Shown in pieces: positions 1-6,926 of a stretch of DNA of 19,071 nucleotides. The position numbers and the translations under genes are program-made. The notes beneath the pieces are model-generated. The model was not told where the DNA came from. It saw only the letters and a program-made list of their open reading frames with translations, and ran no database searches. How positions within the stretch are numbered: position 1 is the first letter of the stretch; each line of letters begins with the position of its first letter. This DNA comes from an uncultured Caryophanales bacterium (GTDB lineage Bacteria; Bacillota_I; Bacilli_A; RFN20; CAG-826), in NCBI GenBank assembly GCA_946183335.1, contig CAMGZN010000008.1, forward strand, positions 1 to 19,071. Reading direction: 5' to 3'.

Positions 1-48
1 TTATTTAAATTGGAGAAAATTTATAATAGTGAAAATTTTAAAAATATA

Positions 49-76
49 TTTACAAAACATTTAGTTTTGGTACTAT
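49..76 (+). promoter_or_regulatory. Probable ftsH promoter (extended -10)
   Basis: A -35 element TTTACA (49-54, 5 of 6 matches to TTGACA) is followed after 16 nt by TACTAT (71-76). TGG directly before the -10 box gives an extended -10 TGn motif. Transcription would start near 83, leaving a leader of about 42 nt. A second TATAAT lies at 22-27 without a convincing -35. Bases 1-48 show no gene. The promoter is inferred from motif match and spacing only. Confidence 0.5.
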
Positions 77-85
77 TTTTGTACC
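69..85. promoter_or_regulatory. Inverted repeat over the ftsH -10/start region
   Basis: GGTAC (69-73) and GTACC (81-85) form a perfect 5-bp dyad separated by 7 nt. It covers the predicted -10 box and start point, where a repressor operator would be expected. It does not match the CIRCE (HrcA) or CtsR box consensus that I know. No binding protein can be named. Confidence 0.3.
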
Positions 86-90
86 GACAG

Positions 91-105
91 TTGAATTTAA
101 TTCAA
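91..105. repeat. 15-bp 7-1-7 palindrome in the ftsH leader
   Basis: TTGAATT (91-97), one central T, then AATTCAA (99-105). The palindrome is perfect and ends just before the ribosome binding site AGAGGTG (112-118). It could be a DNA operator or a small hairpin in the transcribed leader. It resembles the palindrome at the gdpP -10 box. Confidence 0.35.
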
Positions 106-124
106 TATAAAAGAGGTGAAACAT

Positions 125-2167
125 ATGGAACAAGAAAGACGTCAAAGAAGAGGGTTTGGAAGTTTCCTTCCTTACATTCTCATTTTAGCCGCCATTGGCG
201 CATTCATCTGGATGATTGTGGCCTTAACTGGTAGCAAAACTACTCGTTGGGATTCAAATCAAAGAAATCTTTATTCAAAAATCACTGAAAATCATATTCA
301 ATGCGTTGAAGTCTATAACAAAGAGACCATGTATGAAGTTAGTGGTAAAGGTCTTGATAAAGAAAATAACGCGATTACATTCACATTTACTTGTGATGCC
401 GCGACATTTAATACAAAAGTTGATTTTGACGGAGATGCTGGAACTGAAGAAACTTCAATTCGCGAAGAATTAGAACACGCCGTTGAAAAGTATCAAGAAG
501 ATTTCCCATCCGAAAAGGCAAAATCCTATTTCCATGATGAATATGCCTTTAATGTGTCTTTCTGGGATTCCTGGGGCCCAACAATTATTACATTGGTCTT
601 CACAATCCTCATTGCAATTTTCTTGTTCTCCCGTTTATCTTCCTCTGTAAATGGCGCCAACAACAAAGCCATGGACTTCGGACGTTCTAGAGCTAGAAAA
701 GTCGAAGATTCTAAGGTTCGTTTTAGCGATGTTGCTGGTTGTGATGAAGAAAAAGCAGAAATGCAAGAAATCGTCGAATACCTCAAAGAACCAGGAAAAT
801 TCACCAAATTTGGTGCCAAATTACCAAAAGGTATCCTTCTTGTTGGAAACCCAGGTACTGGTAAAACTTTATTAGCTAAAGCCGTTGCCGGAGAAGCTGG
901 TGTTCCATTTTTCTCTATTTCTGGTTCCGACTTTGTCGAAATGTTCGTTGGTGTTGGCGCTGGACGTGTTAGAGATATGTTTAGAAAAGCTAAAGCTTGT
1001 GCGCCATGTTTAGTGTTCATCGATGAAATCGATGCTGTTGGACGTCAACGTGGCGCTGGTTTAGGCGGTGGTAATGATGAACGCGAACAAACATTGAATC
1101 AACTTTTAGTTGAAATGGATGGCTTCGAAGATAACTCGGGAATTATTGTTATTGCCGCAACCAACCGTGATGATGTTCTCGATCCAGCTCTCTTAAGAGC
1201 AGGACGATTCGATAGAACAATTACTGTTAACTTACCAGATAAGAAAGGACGTGAAGCAATCTTCAAAGTCCATTCTCGTAATAAACTCATTGATCCAAAG
1301 GTTGATTTCGAAGCTCTTGCTAAGAGAACAGTTGGATTTAGTGGTGCCGATATTGAAAATATCATGAACGAAGCAGCTATTCTTGCTGTTCGTGGTAATA
1401 AGCCAATGATCGGCATCAAAGAAATTGATGAGGCGATTGATCGTCGTATTGCTGGACCAGCCAAATCCTCTAAAGGATTAAACGAAAAAGAACGTAAGCA
1501 AATTGCTTACCATGAAGCTGGACACGCCATTATTGGTCTTAAACTGAAAGATTCTGATAAAGTCCAAAAAATCACCATTATCCCGCGTGGTCGTACAGGT
1601 GGTCACGTGTTGATGACACCAGAAGACGACAGATTCTTGCTCAGCAAAGCTGAATTGGAAGCTCGTATTATTGGTTATTTAGGTGGACGTTCATCTGAAG
1701 AAATTTTCTTCAAAGATGTTTCTACTGGCGCGTCAAACGATATCGAAGTAGCGACACGTATTGCTCGTATGATGGTTACCGAATATGGCATGAGTTCACT
1801 TGGACCAATCCAATATGAACACGATTCCGGATCAGTCTTCCTTGGAAGAGACTACACTTCAACACAACGCAACTTCTCCACTCAAGTAGCTTTTGAAATT
1901 GACACAGAAGTTCGTAAAATTATCGAATCTGCTCACAAAAAAGCTCTTGAGCTTATTGAGGAAAATAAAAAAGAAGTTATTTTAATTGCCGAAACTCTTC
2001 TCGAACAAGAGACCATTACTGCTGAAGAAATTGATATTCTTCTAAAAGAAGGTTCCTTAAAGAAGAAGGAAACAAAGAAAGAAAAAGGTAAAGAAGAACC
2101 AGAGGTTGCAGTTAAAAAAGAAAAAGAACCTGAACCAAAGGTTGAAGAAAAGCCTGAAGAAAAATAA
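125..2167 (+). CDS. ftsH: ATP-dependent zinc metalloprotease FtsH
   Basis: Membrane-anchored AAA+ protease that extracts and degrades unneeded or damaged membrane and cytosolic proteins, acting as a hexamer. The 680-residue product has TM1 (about 13-35), an external domain (about 37-148) and TM2 (about 152-169). The AAA module follows, with Walker A GNPGTGKT (241-248), Walker B LVFIDE (296-301) and the second region of homology around 346-361. The protease domain has zinc motif HEAGH (463-467) and the probable third ligand D539 in GASND. The tail after about 645 is rich in Lys and Glu. The ATG at 125 was chosen over a GTG at 116, because that GTG lies inside the ribosome binding site AGAGGTG. 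Walker A has Asn where most FtsH proteins have Pro (GPPGTGKT). The gene ends in TAATAA and is followed at once by a terminator. Confidence 0.97.
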   Translation: MEQERRQRRGFGSFLPYILILAAIGAFIWMIVALTGSKTTRWDSNQRNLYSKITENHIQCVEVYNKETMYEVSGKGLDKENNAITFTFTCDAATFNTKVDFDGDAGTEETSIREELEHAVEKYQEDFPSEKAKSYFHDEYAFNVSFWDSWGPTIITLVFTILIAIFLFSRLSSSVNGANNKAMDFGRSRARKVEDSKVRFSDVAGCDEEKAEMQEIVEYLKEPGKFTKFGAKLPKGILLVGNPGTGKTLLAKAVAGEAGVPFFSISGSDFVEMFVGVGAGRVRDMFRKAKACAPCLVFIDEIDAVGRQRGAGLGGGNDEREQTLNQLLVEMDGFEDNSGIIVIAATNRDDVLDPALLRAGRFDRTITVNLPDKKGREAIFKVHSRNKLIDPKVDFEALAKRTVGFSGADIENIMNEAAILAVRGNKPMIGIKEIDEAIDRRIAGPAKSSKGLNEKERKQIAYHEAGHAIIGLKLKDSDKVQKITIIPRGRTGGHVLMTPEDDRFLLSKAELEARIIGYLGGRSSEEIFFKDVSTGASNDIEVATRIARMMVTEYGMSSLGPIQYEHDSGSVFLGRDYTSTQRNFSTQVAFEIDTEVRKIIESAHKKALELIEENKKEVILIAETLLEQETITAEEIDILLKEGSLKKKETKKEKGKEEPEVAVKKEKEPEPKVEEKPEEK

Positions 2168-2170
2168 TAA

Positions 2171-2190
2171 GGGAGTATTTACTCCCTTTT
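2171..2190 (+). terminator. Intrinsic terminator after ftsH, abutting dusB
   Basis: GGGAGTA (2171-2177) pairs with TACTCCC (2180-2186), followed by TTTT. The dusB ATG begins only 4 nt after the T-run, so the element is also part of any dusB leader. The T-run is short, so termination may be partial. Confidence 0.7.
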
Positions 2191-2194
2191 CATT

Positions 2195-3160
2195 ATGTGG
2201 AAAATTGGAAATGTAGAAATTAAATCAAGAGTGGTTCTTGCTCCAATGGCGGGAATTACTTCTTTAGCATACCGTAATTTTATGAAGCGTTTCGGTGTTG
2301 GTTTAACCGTAACAGAAATGGTTTCTGATTGCGGTTTAATCTACGGGAACGATAAGACAATTGAATATTTGAAAACCGCAAATGAAGAACGACCTGTGGC
2401 AATTCAATTATTTGGTGGAGACGCAGACAATATTTGTAAAGCCATTGATGTTGTTTTAAAAGAAAATCCAAACATTGATTTCATTGATATTAATCTAGGT
2501 TGCCCCGTTCCAAAAGTGACAAAAACTGGTGCTGGATCAGCGATGTTGAAGGACCCAGAAAAGCTATTCAAATACATGAAAAAAATTTGTGATTATTCGC
2601 CTCTTCCTGTGACCGCCAAAATCCGTTTAGGTTGGGATGAAAAATCGATTAACTTTATGGAAAATATCCAAGTTTTGGAGAAGGCTGGAGTTAAAGCAAT
2701 TGGGCTTCATACAAGAACAGCAAAACAAGGATATTCTGGAAAAGCAAATTACGAAATTATTCGAGATTTGCAAGGAAAAATGAGCGTTCCGTTAATAATT
2801 TCTGGAGATATTTATTCTTTGGACGAAACCTTGCAATTCCTTGATATTTCGAAAGCAACAGCCGTGATGGTGGCTCGTGGTGGAGTTGGCCATCCGAGAC
2901 TTATTGAACAACTAAATCATTACTTCGAAACCGGTGAAAAATTACCTGACGCAACTCTTGAAGAAAACATCAACTATTTATTAGAGTTTGCCGATATGCT
3001 CATCGAAGAAAAAGGTGAGTATAAAGCGATGATGCTTCTCAGGGGCATTGCTACAAAGTTTTTTGATGGTTATCCAAACACTAAAAGAATCAAAAATGCT
3101 ATCGCTCAAACACTTACAACTCGTGAGCAATTATTACGCATTTTGAGCGAATACCGATAA
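2195..3160 (+). CDS. dusB: tRNA-dihydrouridine synthase (DusB type)
   Basis: FMN-dependent enzyme that reduces specific uridines of tRNA to dihydrouridine with NADPH. The 321-residue product has the FMN-site LAPMAG (15-20) and the catalytic cysteine in NLGCPVPK (Cys103). It also has the AKIRLGW segment (Lys142), LHTRT (His172, Arg174), and ISGD then MVARGGVG near the phosphate-binding end of the TIM barrel. The C-terminal helical tRNA-binding part is present. Length and N-terminus (WKIGNVEIKSRVVLAPMAG) fit bacterial DusB, so the ATG at 2195 is probably right. No Shine-Dalgarno lies at normal distance: the only purine-rich match, GGGAG, is in the 5' arm of the preceding terminator. The dus gene beside lysS is a familiar Firmicutes arrangement (yacF-lysS in B. 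subtilis). Confidence 0.93.
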   Translation: MWKIGNVEIKSRVVLAPMAGITSLAYRNFMKRFGVGLTVTEMVSDCGLIYGNDKTIEYLKTANEERPVAIQLFGGDADNICKAIDVVLKENPNIDFIDINLGCPVPKVTKTGAGSAMLKDPEKLFKYMKKICDYSPLPVTAKIRLGWDEKSINFMENIQVLEKAGVKAIGLHTRTAKQGYSGKANYEIIRDLQGKMSVPLIISGDIYSLDETLQFLDISKATAVMVARGGVGHPRLIEQLNHYFETGEKLPDATLEENINYLLEFADMLIEEKGEYKAMMLLRGIATKFFDGYPNTKRIKNAIAQTLTTREQLLRILSEYR

Positions 3161-3168
3161 ATTCCACA

Positions 3169-3197
3169 TTGTTCCAATGCTTCGTTTATGGTATAGT
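3169..3197 (+). promoter_or_regulatory. Probable lysS promoter
   Basis: TTGTTC (3169-3174) and TATAGT (3192-3197) with a 17-nt spacer. The predicted start is near 3204, giving a leader of only about 13 nt that includes GCGAGG (3202-3207) as a weak Shine-Dalgarno. A small dyad CATTG-TTC-CAATG (3167-3171, 3075+ 100 to 3179) overlaps the -35 box. No T-box leader is present because there is no room for one. Confidence 0.5.
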
Positions 3198-3216
3198 CAT
3201 AGCGAGGTTTTTCAAA

Positions 3217-4707
3217 ATGGAAGAAAAATTAACTGATCAAGAACGTGCCAGAAGAGATAAATTGGCGCGATATAAAGAACTCGGAGTTGATCCATACGGC
3301 AAGAAATTTGTTCGTAGTGACAGCATTAAATCTGTTCGCGAAAAAGCCGCTGGGAAAGACAACGAACAACTAGAAGCAAATCCAATTTACGTCACGCTTG
3401 CTGGACGTATTATGGCCTTAAGAAAAATGGGTAAAGCTTCATTCATGAACATCAAAGATGTTACTGGCAATATTCAATGCTATGCTGGTATCGATGTTGT
3501 TGGCGAAGAAGCTTATACAGTTTTTAAACTTGCCGACCTTGGCGATATTGTTGGTGTTTATGGTCGAGTCATGCTTACAAGAACTGGTGAATTAACCGTT
3601 CGTGTTGAGAAATACACACACCTCACTAAATCGCTTCGCCCGCTTCCAGAGAAATTCCATGGTTTAACTGATGTTGAAGAACGTTATCGTCACCGTTATG
3701 TCGATTTGATTATGAATGACGATTCGATGAAGATTGCTCTTGCTCGACCAAGAGTCATTCGTGCTATCCAAAATTATTGCGATAAGCTCGGATTCGTTGA
3801 AGTTGAGACAAGTATCTTATCACCAATTTTAGGTGGTGCTTCTGCTCGTCCATTCATCACTCATCACAACACATTGGACAAGGATTTCTATCTCAGAATC
3901 GCGACAGAAATTAACCTTAAAAAATGTATCGTTGGTGGCATGGAAAAGGTGTATGAAATTGGACGCTTATTCCGCAATGAAGGAATGGATACAAAACACA
4001 ATCCAGAATTCACCACAATTGAACTTTACCAAGCATACGGAAATCTTCAAGATATGCGAGAATTTGCGGAGAATTTGTTCAGAGAAGTAGCTTTAAAAGT
4101 TGTTGGATCAACCACAATTCCATATGGTGAAAAAACCCTTGATTTAGGTAAGCCATTTGGATGGAAAACAATGGTGGAAGTTGTTAAGGAAGCAACCGGT
4201 GTTGATTTTGATAAAAACGTCTCATATGAAGAGGCTGTTGAACTTGCGAAAAAACATGGTGTCAAACTTGAAAAACACTTCAATACAGTTGGCCACATTA
4301 TTAATGCATTCTTTGATCAAAAATGTGATGACTTACTCCAAGAGCCAACGTTCGTCTATCGCTATCCAATTGAGGTTTCTCCACTTACCAAAAAGTGTGA
4401 AGACAACCCATTGTTCACCGATCGTTTTGAATTATTTATCGGCGGTTGTGAATACGGAAATGCTTATAGCGAATTAAATGATCCGATTGATCAAAAAGAA
4501 CGTTTTGAAAAACAACTTGAAGCCAAGAAACTTGGCGATGAGGAAGCCTCCGAAATGGACGAAGACTTCCTTGAAGCTCTCGAATATGGAATGCCACCTT
4601 GTGGTGGAATTGGAATTGGAATTGACCGACTTGTCATGCTAATGACAAATCAACAATCAATTCGTGAAGTAATTCTCTTCCCATGTATGAGAGACTCCTC
4701 GAAATAA
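3217..4707 (+). CDS. lysS: Lysyl-tRNA synthetase, class II
   Basis: Attaches lysine to tRNA-Lys in an ATP-dependent cytosolic reaction. The 496-residue product has an N-terminal OB-fold anticodon-binding domain (about 55-140, LAGRIMALRKMGKASF). The class II catalytic core follows: motif 1 around 190-205, motif 2 around FRNEGMD (252-258) with HNPEFTTIELYQAY, and motif 3 GGIGIGIDRLVML near the C-terminus, ending FPCMRD. Length is normal for bacterial LysRS. The start MEEKLTDQE at 3217 was preferred over an in-frame TTG at 3169, because that TTG coincides with the predicted -35 box and its extra residues are not LysRS-like. A terminator begins 13 nt after the stop. Confidence 0.96.
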   Translation: MEEKLTDQERARRDKLARYKELGVDPYGKKFVRSDSIKSVREKAAGKDNEQLEANPIYVTLAGRIMALRKMGKASFMNIKDVTGNIQCYAGIDVVGEEAYTVFKLADLGDIVGVYGRVMLTRTGELTVRVEKYTHLTKSLRPLPEKFHGLTDVEERYRHRYVDLIMNDDSMKIALARPRVIRAIQNYCDKLGFVEVETSILSPILGGASARPFITHHNTLDKDFYLRIATEINLKKCIVGGMEKVYEIGRLFRNEGMDTKHNPEFTTIELYQAYGNLQDMREFAENLFREVALKVVGSTTIPYGEKTLDLGKPFGWKTMVEVVKEATGVDFDKNVSYEEAVELAKKHGVKLEKHFNTVGHIINAFFDQKCDDLLQEPTFVYRYPIEVSPLTKKCEDNPLFTDRFELFIGGCEYGNAYSELNDPIDQKERFEKQLEAKKLGDEEASEMDEDFLEALEYGMPPCGGIGIGIDRLVMLMTNQQSIREVILFPCMRDSSK

Positions 4708-4719
4708 TTAAATGAATTT

Positions 4720-4740
4720 GGGTAGCTTGCTACCCTTTTT
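4720..4740 (+). terminator. Intrinsic terminator after lysS
   Basis: GGGTAGC (4720-4726), TT, GCTACCC (4729-4735), then TTTTT. A perfect 7-bp stem whose innermost pairs probably open to form the loop. Confidence 0.85.
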
Positions 4741-4772
4741 CTTACTCATTTTTCATTATTCCAATCTTTTCC

Positions 4773-4801
4773 TATACAAGAAGTAGCACTTCATTTATAA
4801 T
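4773..4801 (+). promoter_or_regulatory. Promoter of the rpsF-ssb-rpsR operon
   Basis: TATACA (4773-4778, 4 of 6 matches) and a perfect TATAAT (4796-4801) with a 17-nt spacer. The predicted start is near 4808, giving a leader of about 67 nt. The -10 box is the exact centre of a palindrome listed separately. Confidence 0.7.
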
Positions 4802-4808
4802 AATGAAG
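4789..4808. promoter_or_regulatory. Perfect 20-bp dyad centred on the rpsF -10 box
   Basis: CTTCATT (4789-4795) and AATGAAG (4802-4808) are exact inverted repeats, and the 6 nt between them are the TATAAT box. Because transcription should start near 4808, the repeat is mostly not transcribed and would act as DNA, for example as an operator. Chance remains possible in AT-rich DNA. Confidence 0.35.
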
Positions 4809-4824
4809 CGAGAAATCGCATTAC

Positions 4825-4856
4825 TCTCTGTTTGTAGTGAATACAAACCAGATAGA
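4825..4856 (+). promoter_or_regulatory. Stem-loop in the rpsF leader, possible S6:S18 autoregulatory site
   Basis: GTTTGTA (4830-4836) pairs with TACAAAC (4842-4848) around loop GTGAA. The stem extends outward through TCTCT (4825-4829) and AGATAGA (4850-4856), with bulges at C4849 and around 4853-4854. It lies about 20 nt before the rpsF ATG. Many bacteria have a leader in this operon bound by the S6:S18 complex. The hairpin is seen; its assignment to that family is inference, because I could not confirm the conserved bulge sequences. Confidence 0.4.
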
Positions 4857-4874
4857 CCAAAGGGAGGTGCCTGT

Positions 4875-5162
4875 ATGAAAAAGTACGAAATCATGTACAT
4901 CGTGAAAGATGGTCTCGATGATGAAAGCCGTAAAGCTGAAATCGAGAAACTTCACGCCATTCTTACTAGCAACGGTGCAAAAGTCACTAAGGTTAATGAA
5001 TGGGGATTGAGAAACTTTGCTTATCCAATCAACGATATGCTCAAAGGCTACTATGTTGTTATTAAAGTAACAGCTGACAAAGCGGCTCTTGACGAATTCG
5101 CTCGATTAACAAAGATCAATCAAAACGTTGTACGTCACTTAATCACAGTTGACAAAGACTAA
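4875..5162 (+). CDS. rpsF: 30S ribosomal protein S6
   Basis: Small-subunit protein that binds the central domain of 16S rRNA with S18. The 95-residue product shows the S6 pattern: MKKYEIMYIV at the N-terminus, then EWGLRNFAYPIND, GYYVVIKVTAD and LTKINQNVVRHLI. The ATG at 4875 follows AGGGAGGTG (4861-4869) at good spacing. An in-frame ATG at 4803 would add 24 residues foreign to S6 and lies at the promoter, so it was rejected. It is the first gene of the conserved rpsF-ssb-rpsR operon, with 20 nt before ssb. Confidence 0.97.
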   Translation: MKKYEIMYIVKDGLDDESRKAEIEKLHAILTSNGAKVTKVNEWGLRNFAYPINDMLKGYYVVIKVTADKAALDEFARLTKINQNVVRHLITVDKD

Positions 5163-5182
5163 TTGAGGAGGAGATTTACATT

Positions 5183-5623
5183 ATGATGAATCGAATTTGC
5201 TTAGTCGGAAGACTAACTCGTGATCCAGAACTCAGACGCACGAACAGCGAAGTAGCTGTTTGCTCATTCACACTCGCGGTCGATGACCGCGTAAAAGACG
5301 CGCAAGGAAACAAAACCACAACCTTTATTGGTGTCACTGTGTTTAATAACCAAGCTGACAATTGTGCTAAGTTCCTTCGCAAAGGCTCGTTAGCAGGCGT
5401 AGACGGACGCATCCGCCAACGCACATTCGAACGCCGTGATGGTAGCAAAGCATCAGTGATCGAAATTGTGGCTGACTATGTCACATTCCTTGATCCAGCT
5501 TCAAAGAACCGTGAAATTCCAAACGAAGAAATCATCTTTGATGAAGTTCGTGAAGAAGCACCGGTTGATGAATCTAAAAATTTAGATTCTATCGAAGTTA
5601 CAGATGATGACTTACCATTCTAA
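5183..5623 (+). CDS. ssb: Single-stranded DNA-binding protein
   Basis: Coats single-stranded DNA in replication, repair and recombination, and recruits partner proteins through its C-terminal tip. The 146-residue product has one OB fold (about 1-110) beginning [17 protein letters not shown], with the usual [19 protein letters not shown] stretch. A short acidic linker leads to the tip DDDLPF, the canonical partner-binding motif. The linker is short compared with many SSBs. GAGGAGG (5165-5171) precedes the start. Two ATG codons stand in tandem (5183 and 5186), and either could be used; the second gives the more typical MNR start. Placement between rpsF and rpsR matches B. subtilis ssbA. Confidence 0.96.
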   Translation: MMNRICLVGRLTRDPELRRTNSEVAVCSFTLAVDDRVKDAQGNKTTTFIGVTVFNNQADNCAKFLRKGSLAGVDGRIRQRTFERRDGSKASVIEIVADYVTFLDPASKNREIPNEEIIFDEVREEAPVDESKNLDSIEVTDDDLPF

Positions 5624-5643
5624 AAAGTAAGAAAGGAATAATT

Positions 5644-5871
5644 ATGGGATTCAAAAAGATTAGACCTCATAAGAAGGTGTGTTACTTCACAAAGAATAAA
5701 GTGAAATACATCGATTATAAGGATGCTGAATTACTTAGTAAATTTATTACACCAACTGGAAAAATTGCTTCCCGTCATTCGACAGGAACATGTGCTAAAT
5801 ATCAACGCGAACTTGCGAAAGCAATTAAGAACGCTCGATACATGGCCTTACTTCCATACGTTCAAGACTAA
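5644..5871 (+). CDS. rpsR: 30S ribosomal protein S18
   Basis: Small-subunit protein that partners S6 on 16S rRNA. The 75-residue product has [31 protein letters not shown] and the C-terminal [10 protein letters not shown], all characteristic of S18. The middle motif reads IASRHSTGT where many homologues have an ILPRR-V-TGT type sequence, so it is somewhat divergent. Only a single Cys lies near the N-terminus, so it does not look like the zinc-ribbon form. An AGAAAGGA site precedes the ATG, and a strong terminator follows 14 nt after the stop, closing the operon. Confidence 0.95.
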   Translation: MGFKKIRPHKKVCYFTKNKVKYIDYKDAELLSKFITPTGKIASRHSTGTCAKYQRELAKAIKNARYMALLPYVQD

Positions 5872-5885
5872 TTAGTTCAAAGATT

Positions 5886-5914
5886 AAAAGCCTTCCAAAT
5901 GGATGGCTTTTTTT
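5886..5914 (+). terminator. Intrinsic terminator after rpsR
   Basis: AAAAGCC (5886-5892) pairs with GGCTTTT (5905-5911). TCC/GGA pairs inside past a T-T mismatch, with loop AAAT, and the T-run reaches 5914. Confidence 0.88.
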
Positions 5915-5972
5915 ATTGCTTTATTCGCGTATCGTGTTTTATTATAAATACACACGTATTGGAGCCACATAT

Positions 5973-6926
5973 ATGAAAACACTTTATTGGATTTTCCCTT
6001 GTTATAACGAGGAAGAATGTTTAAATCCTTCTGCAGAAAAGATTTTTGCGTCCTATGAAAAATTAGTCTCAGATGGACTTATTTCAAAAGATTCAAAAGT
6101 TGTTTTTGTTGATGATGGCTCAAAAGACAAAACATGGTCAATTATTGAGGAATTAGCAGGGAAATCGAAGTTCGTTGTTGGTGTTAAACTTTCTAGAAAC
6201 AAAGGCCACCAATATGCTGTCGAAGCAGGCTTAGCGTATGCTTACGACAAGAAAGCTGACTTCACAATTACCATGGATGTTGACCTCCAAGATGACATTA
6301 ATGTTACTGGCGAAATGGTTCAAAAATATCTTGAAGGAAACGATGTTGTTTATGGTGTTAGAAAGAAACGCAAAACCGATTCATTCTTTAAAAGAAAAAC
6401 CGCTCGTTCATACTATAAGTTTATGAAAAAGCTTGGTGTAGAGATTGTCGAGGATTCCGCGGACTTCCGCTTACTATCGTATCGCGCCGTCGGAGCTTTG
6501 CTTTCCTATCAGGAATCAAATCTATTTTTACGCGGAATCGTTCCACAGATTGGTTATCCATCTGCGAAAGTGGAATATGATCGTTTAGCTCGTCAACAAG
6601 GCGAGACACATTACAAGCTATCCAAGATGTTGCTATTAGCAAGCGACGGAATGACTTCCTTCTCATCTAAACCATTAACTGCGATTGGTAAGTTTGGGAT
6701 TTTTGTGATTGCTTTATCCTGTTTATTTGCTTTAACAATTGGAATTATCCACATATGTGGAGTTTATATATTCTCGATTTTCTACTACTTATTTGCTTTT
6801 ATCGCGTTTAACACAGGAATTATTCTTTGTGCTTTAGGTGTGATTGGTTTATATGTTGGAAAGATCAACATTGAATCAAAAAAACGTCCACATTACTTTA
6901 TTGAAAAGACGACTGAGGATAAATAA
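5973..6926 (+). CDS. Membrane-anchored GT2 glycosyltransferase (GtrB/DPM1-like)
   Basis: Predicted to move a sugar from a nucleotide donor to a polyprenyl phosphate on the inner membrane face, giving a lipid-linked sugar for envelope glycans. The 317-residue product has a GT-A domain (about 1-235) with FPCYNEEE near the start, FVDDGS (45-50), LSRNKGHQYAVEAGL (73-87) and DVDLQDD (102-108), the metal/donor-binding region. Two C-terminal hydrophobic segments (about 241-262 and 270-297) match GtrB-like enzymes. Start chosen at 5973 because GGAG (5961-5964) precedes it; an in-frame TTG at 5916 lies in the terminator/promoter area. TATAAA (5943-5948) is a candidate -10 box. The stop overlaps the next ATG as TAATG, so the two genes probably work together. 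The exact sugar cannot be told. Confidence 0.85.
   Translation: MKTLYWIFPCYNEEECLNPSAEKIFASYEKLVSDGLISKDSKVVFVDDGSKDKTWSIIEELAGKSKFVVGVKLSRNKGHQYAVEAGLAYAYDKKADFTITMDVDLQDDINVTGEMVQKYLEGNDVVYGVRKKRKTDSFFKRKTARSYYKFMKKLGVEIVEDSADFRLLSYRAVGALLSYQESNLFLRGIVPQIGYPSAKVEYDRLARQQGETHYKLSKMLLLASDGMTSFSSKPLTAIGKFGIFVIALSCLFALTIGIIHICGVYIFSIFYYLFAFIAFNTGIILCALGVIGLYVGKINIESKKRPHYFIEKTTEDK

Noticed and set aside
10..234. TTG-started open frame overlapping the ftsH start
   Set aside because: Crosses the ftsH promoter and RBS, runs out of frame into ftsH; no SD at suitable distance.
526..1020. Minus-strand open frame of 164 codons inside ftsH
   Set aside because: Lies fully within the conserved AAA domain of ftsH; no ribosome binding site or recognisable protein.
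1099..1464. Minus-strand open frame inside ftsH
   Set aside because: Shadow of the conserved coding strand; no independent signals.
3169..3216. TTG start for lysS, adding 16 residues
   Set aside because: The TTG is the predicted -35 box; the extra residues are not LysRS-like, and MEEKL has its own GAGG.
3161..3216. T-box riboswitch for lysS
   Set aside because: Only 56 nt between dusB and lysS, with a promoter inside; too short for a T-box.
4803..4874. Upstream ATG for rpsF adding 24 residues
   Set aside because: It sits at the -10/start region; S6 proteins begin at MKKYEIMY, with a strong SD before 4875.
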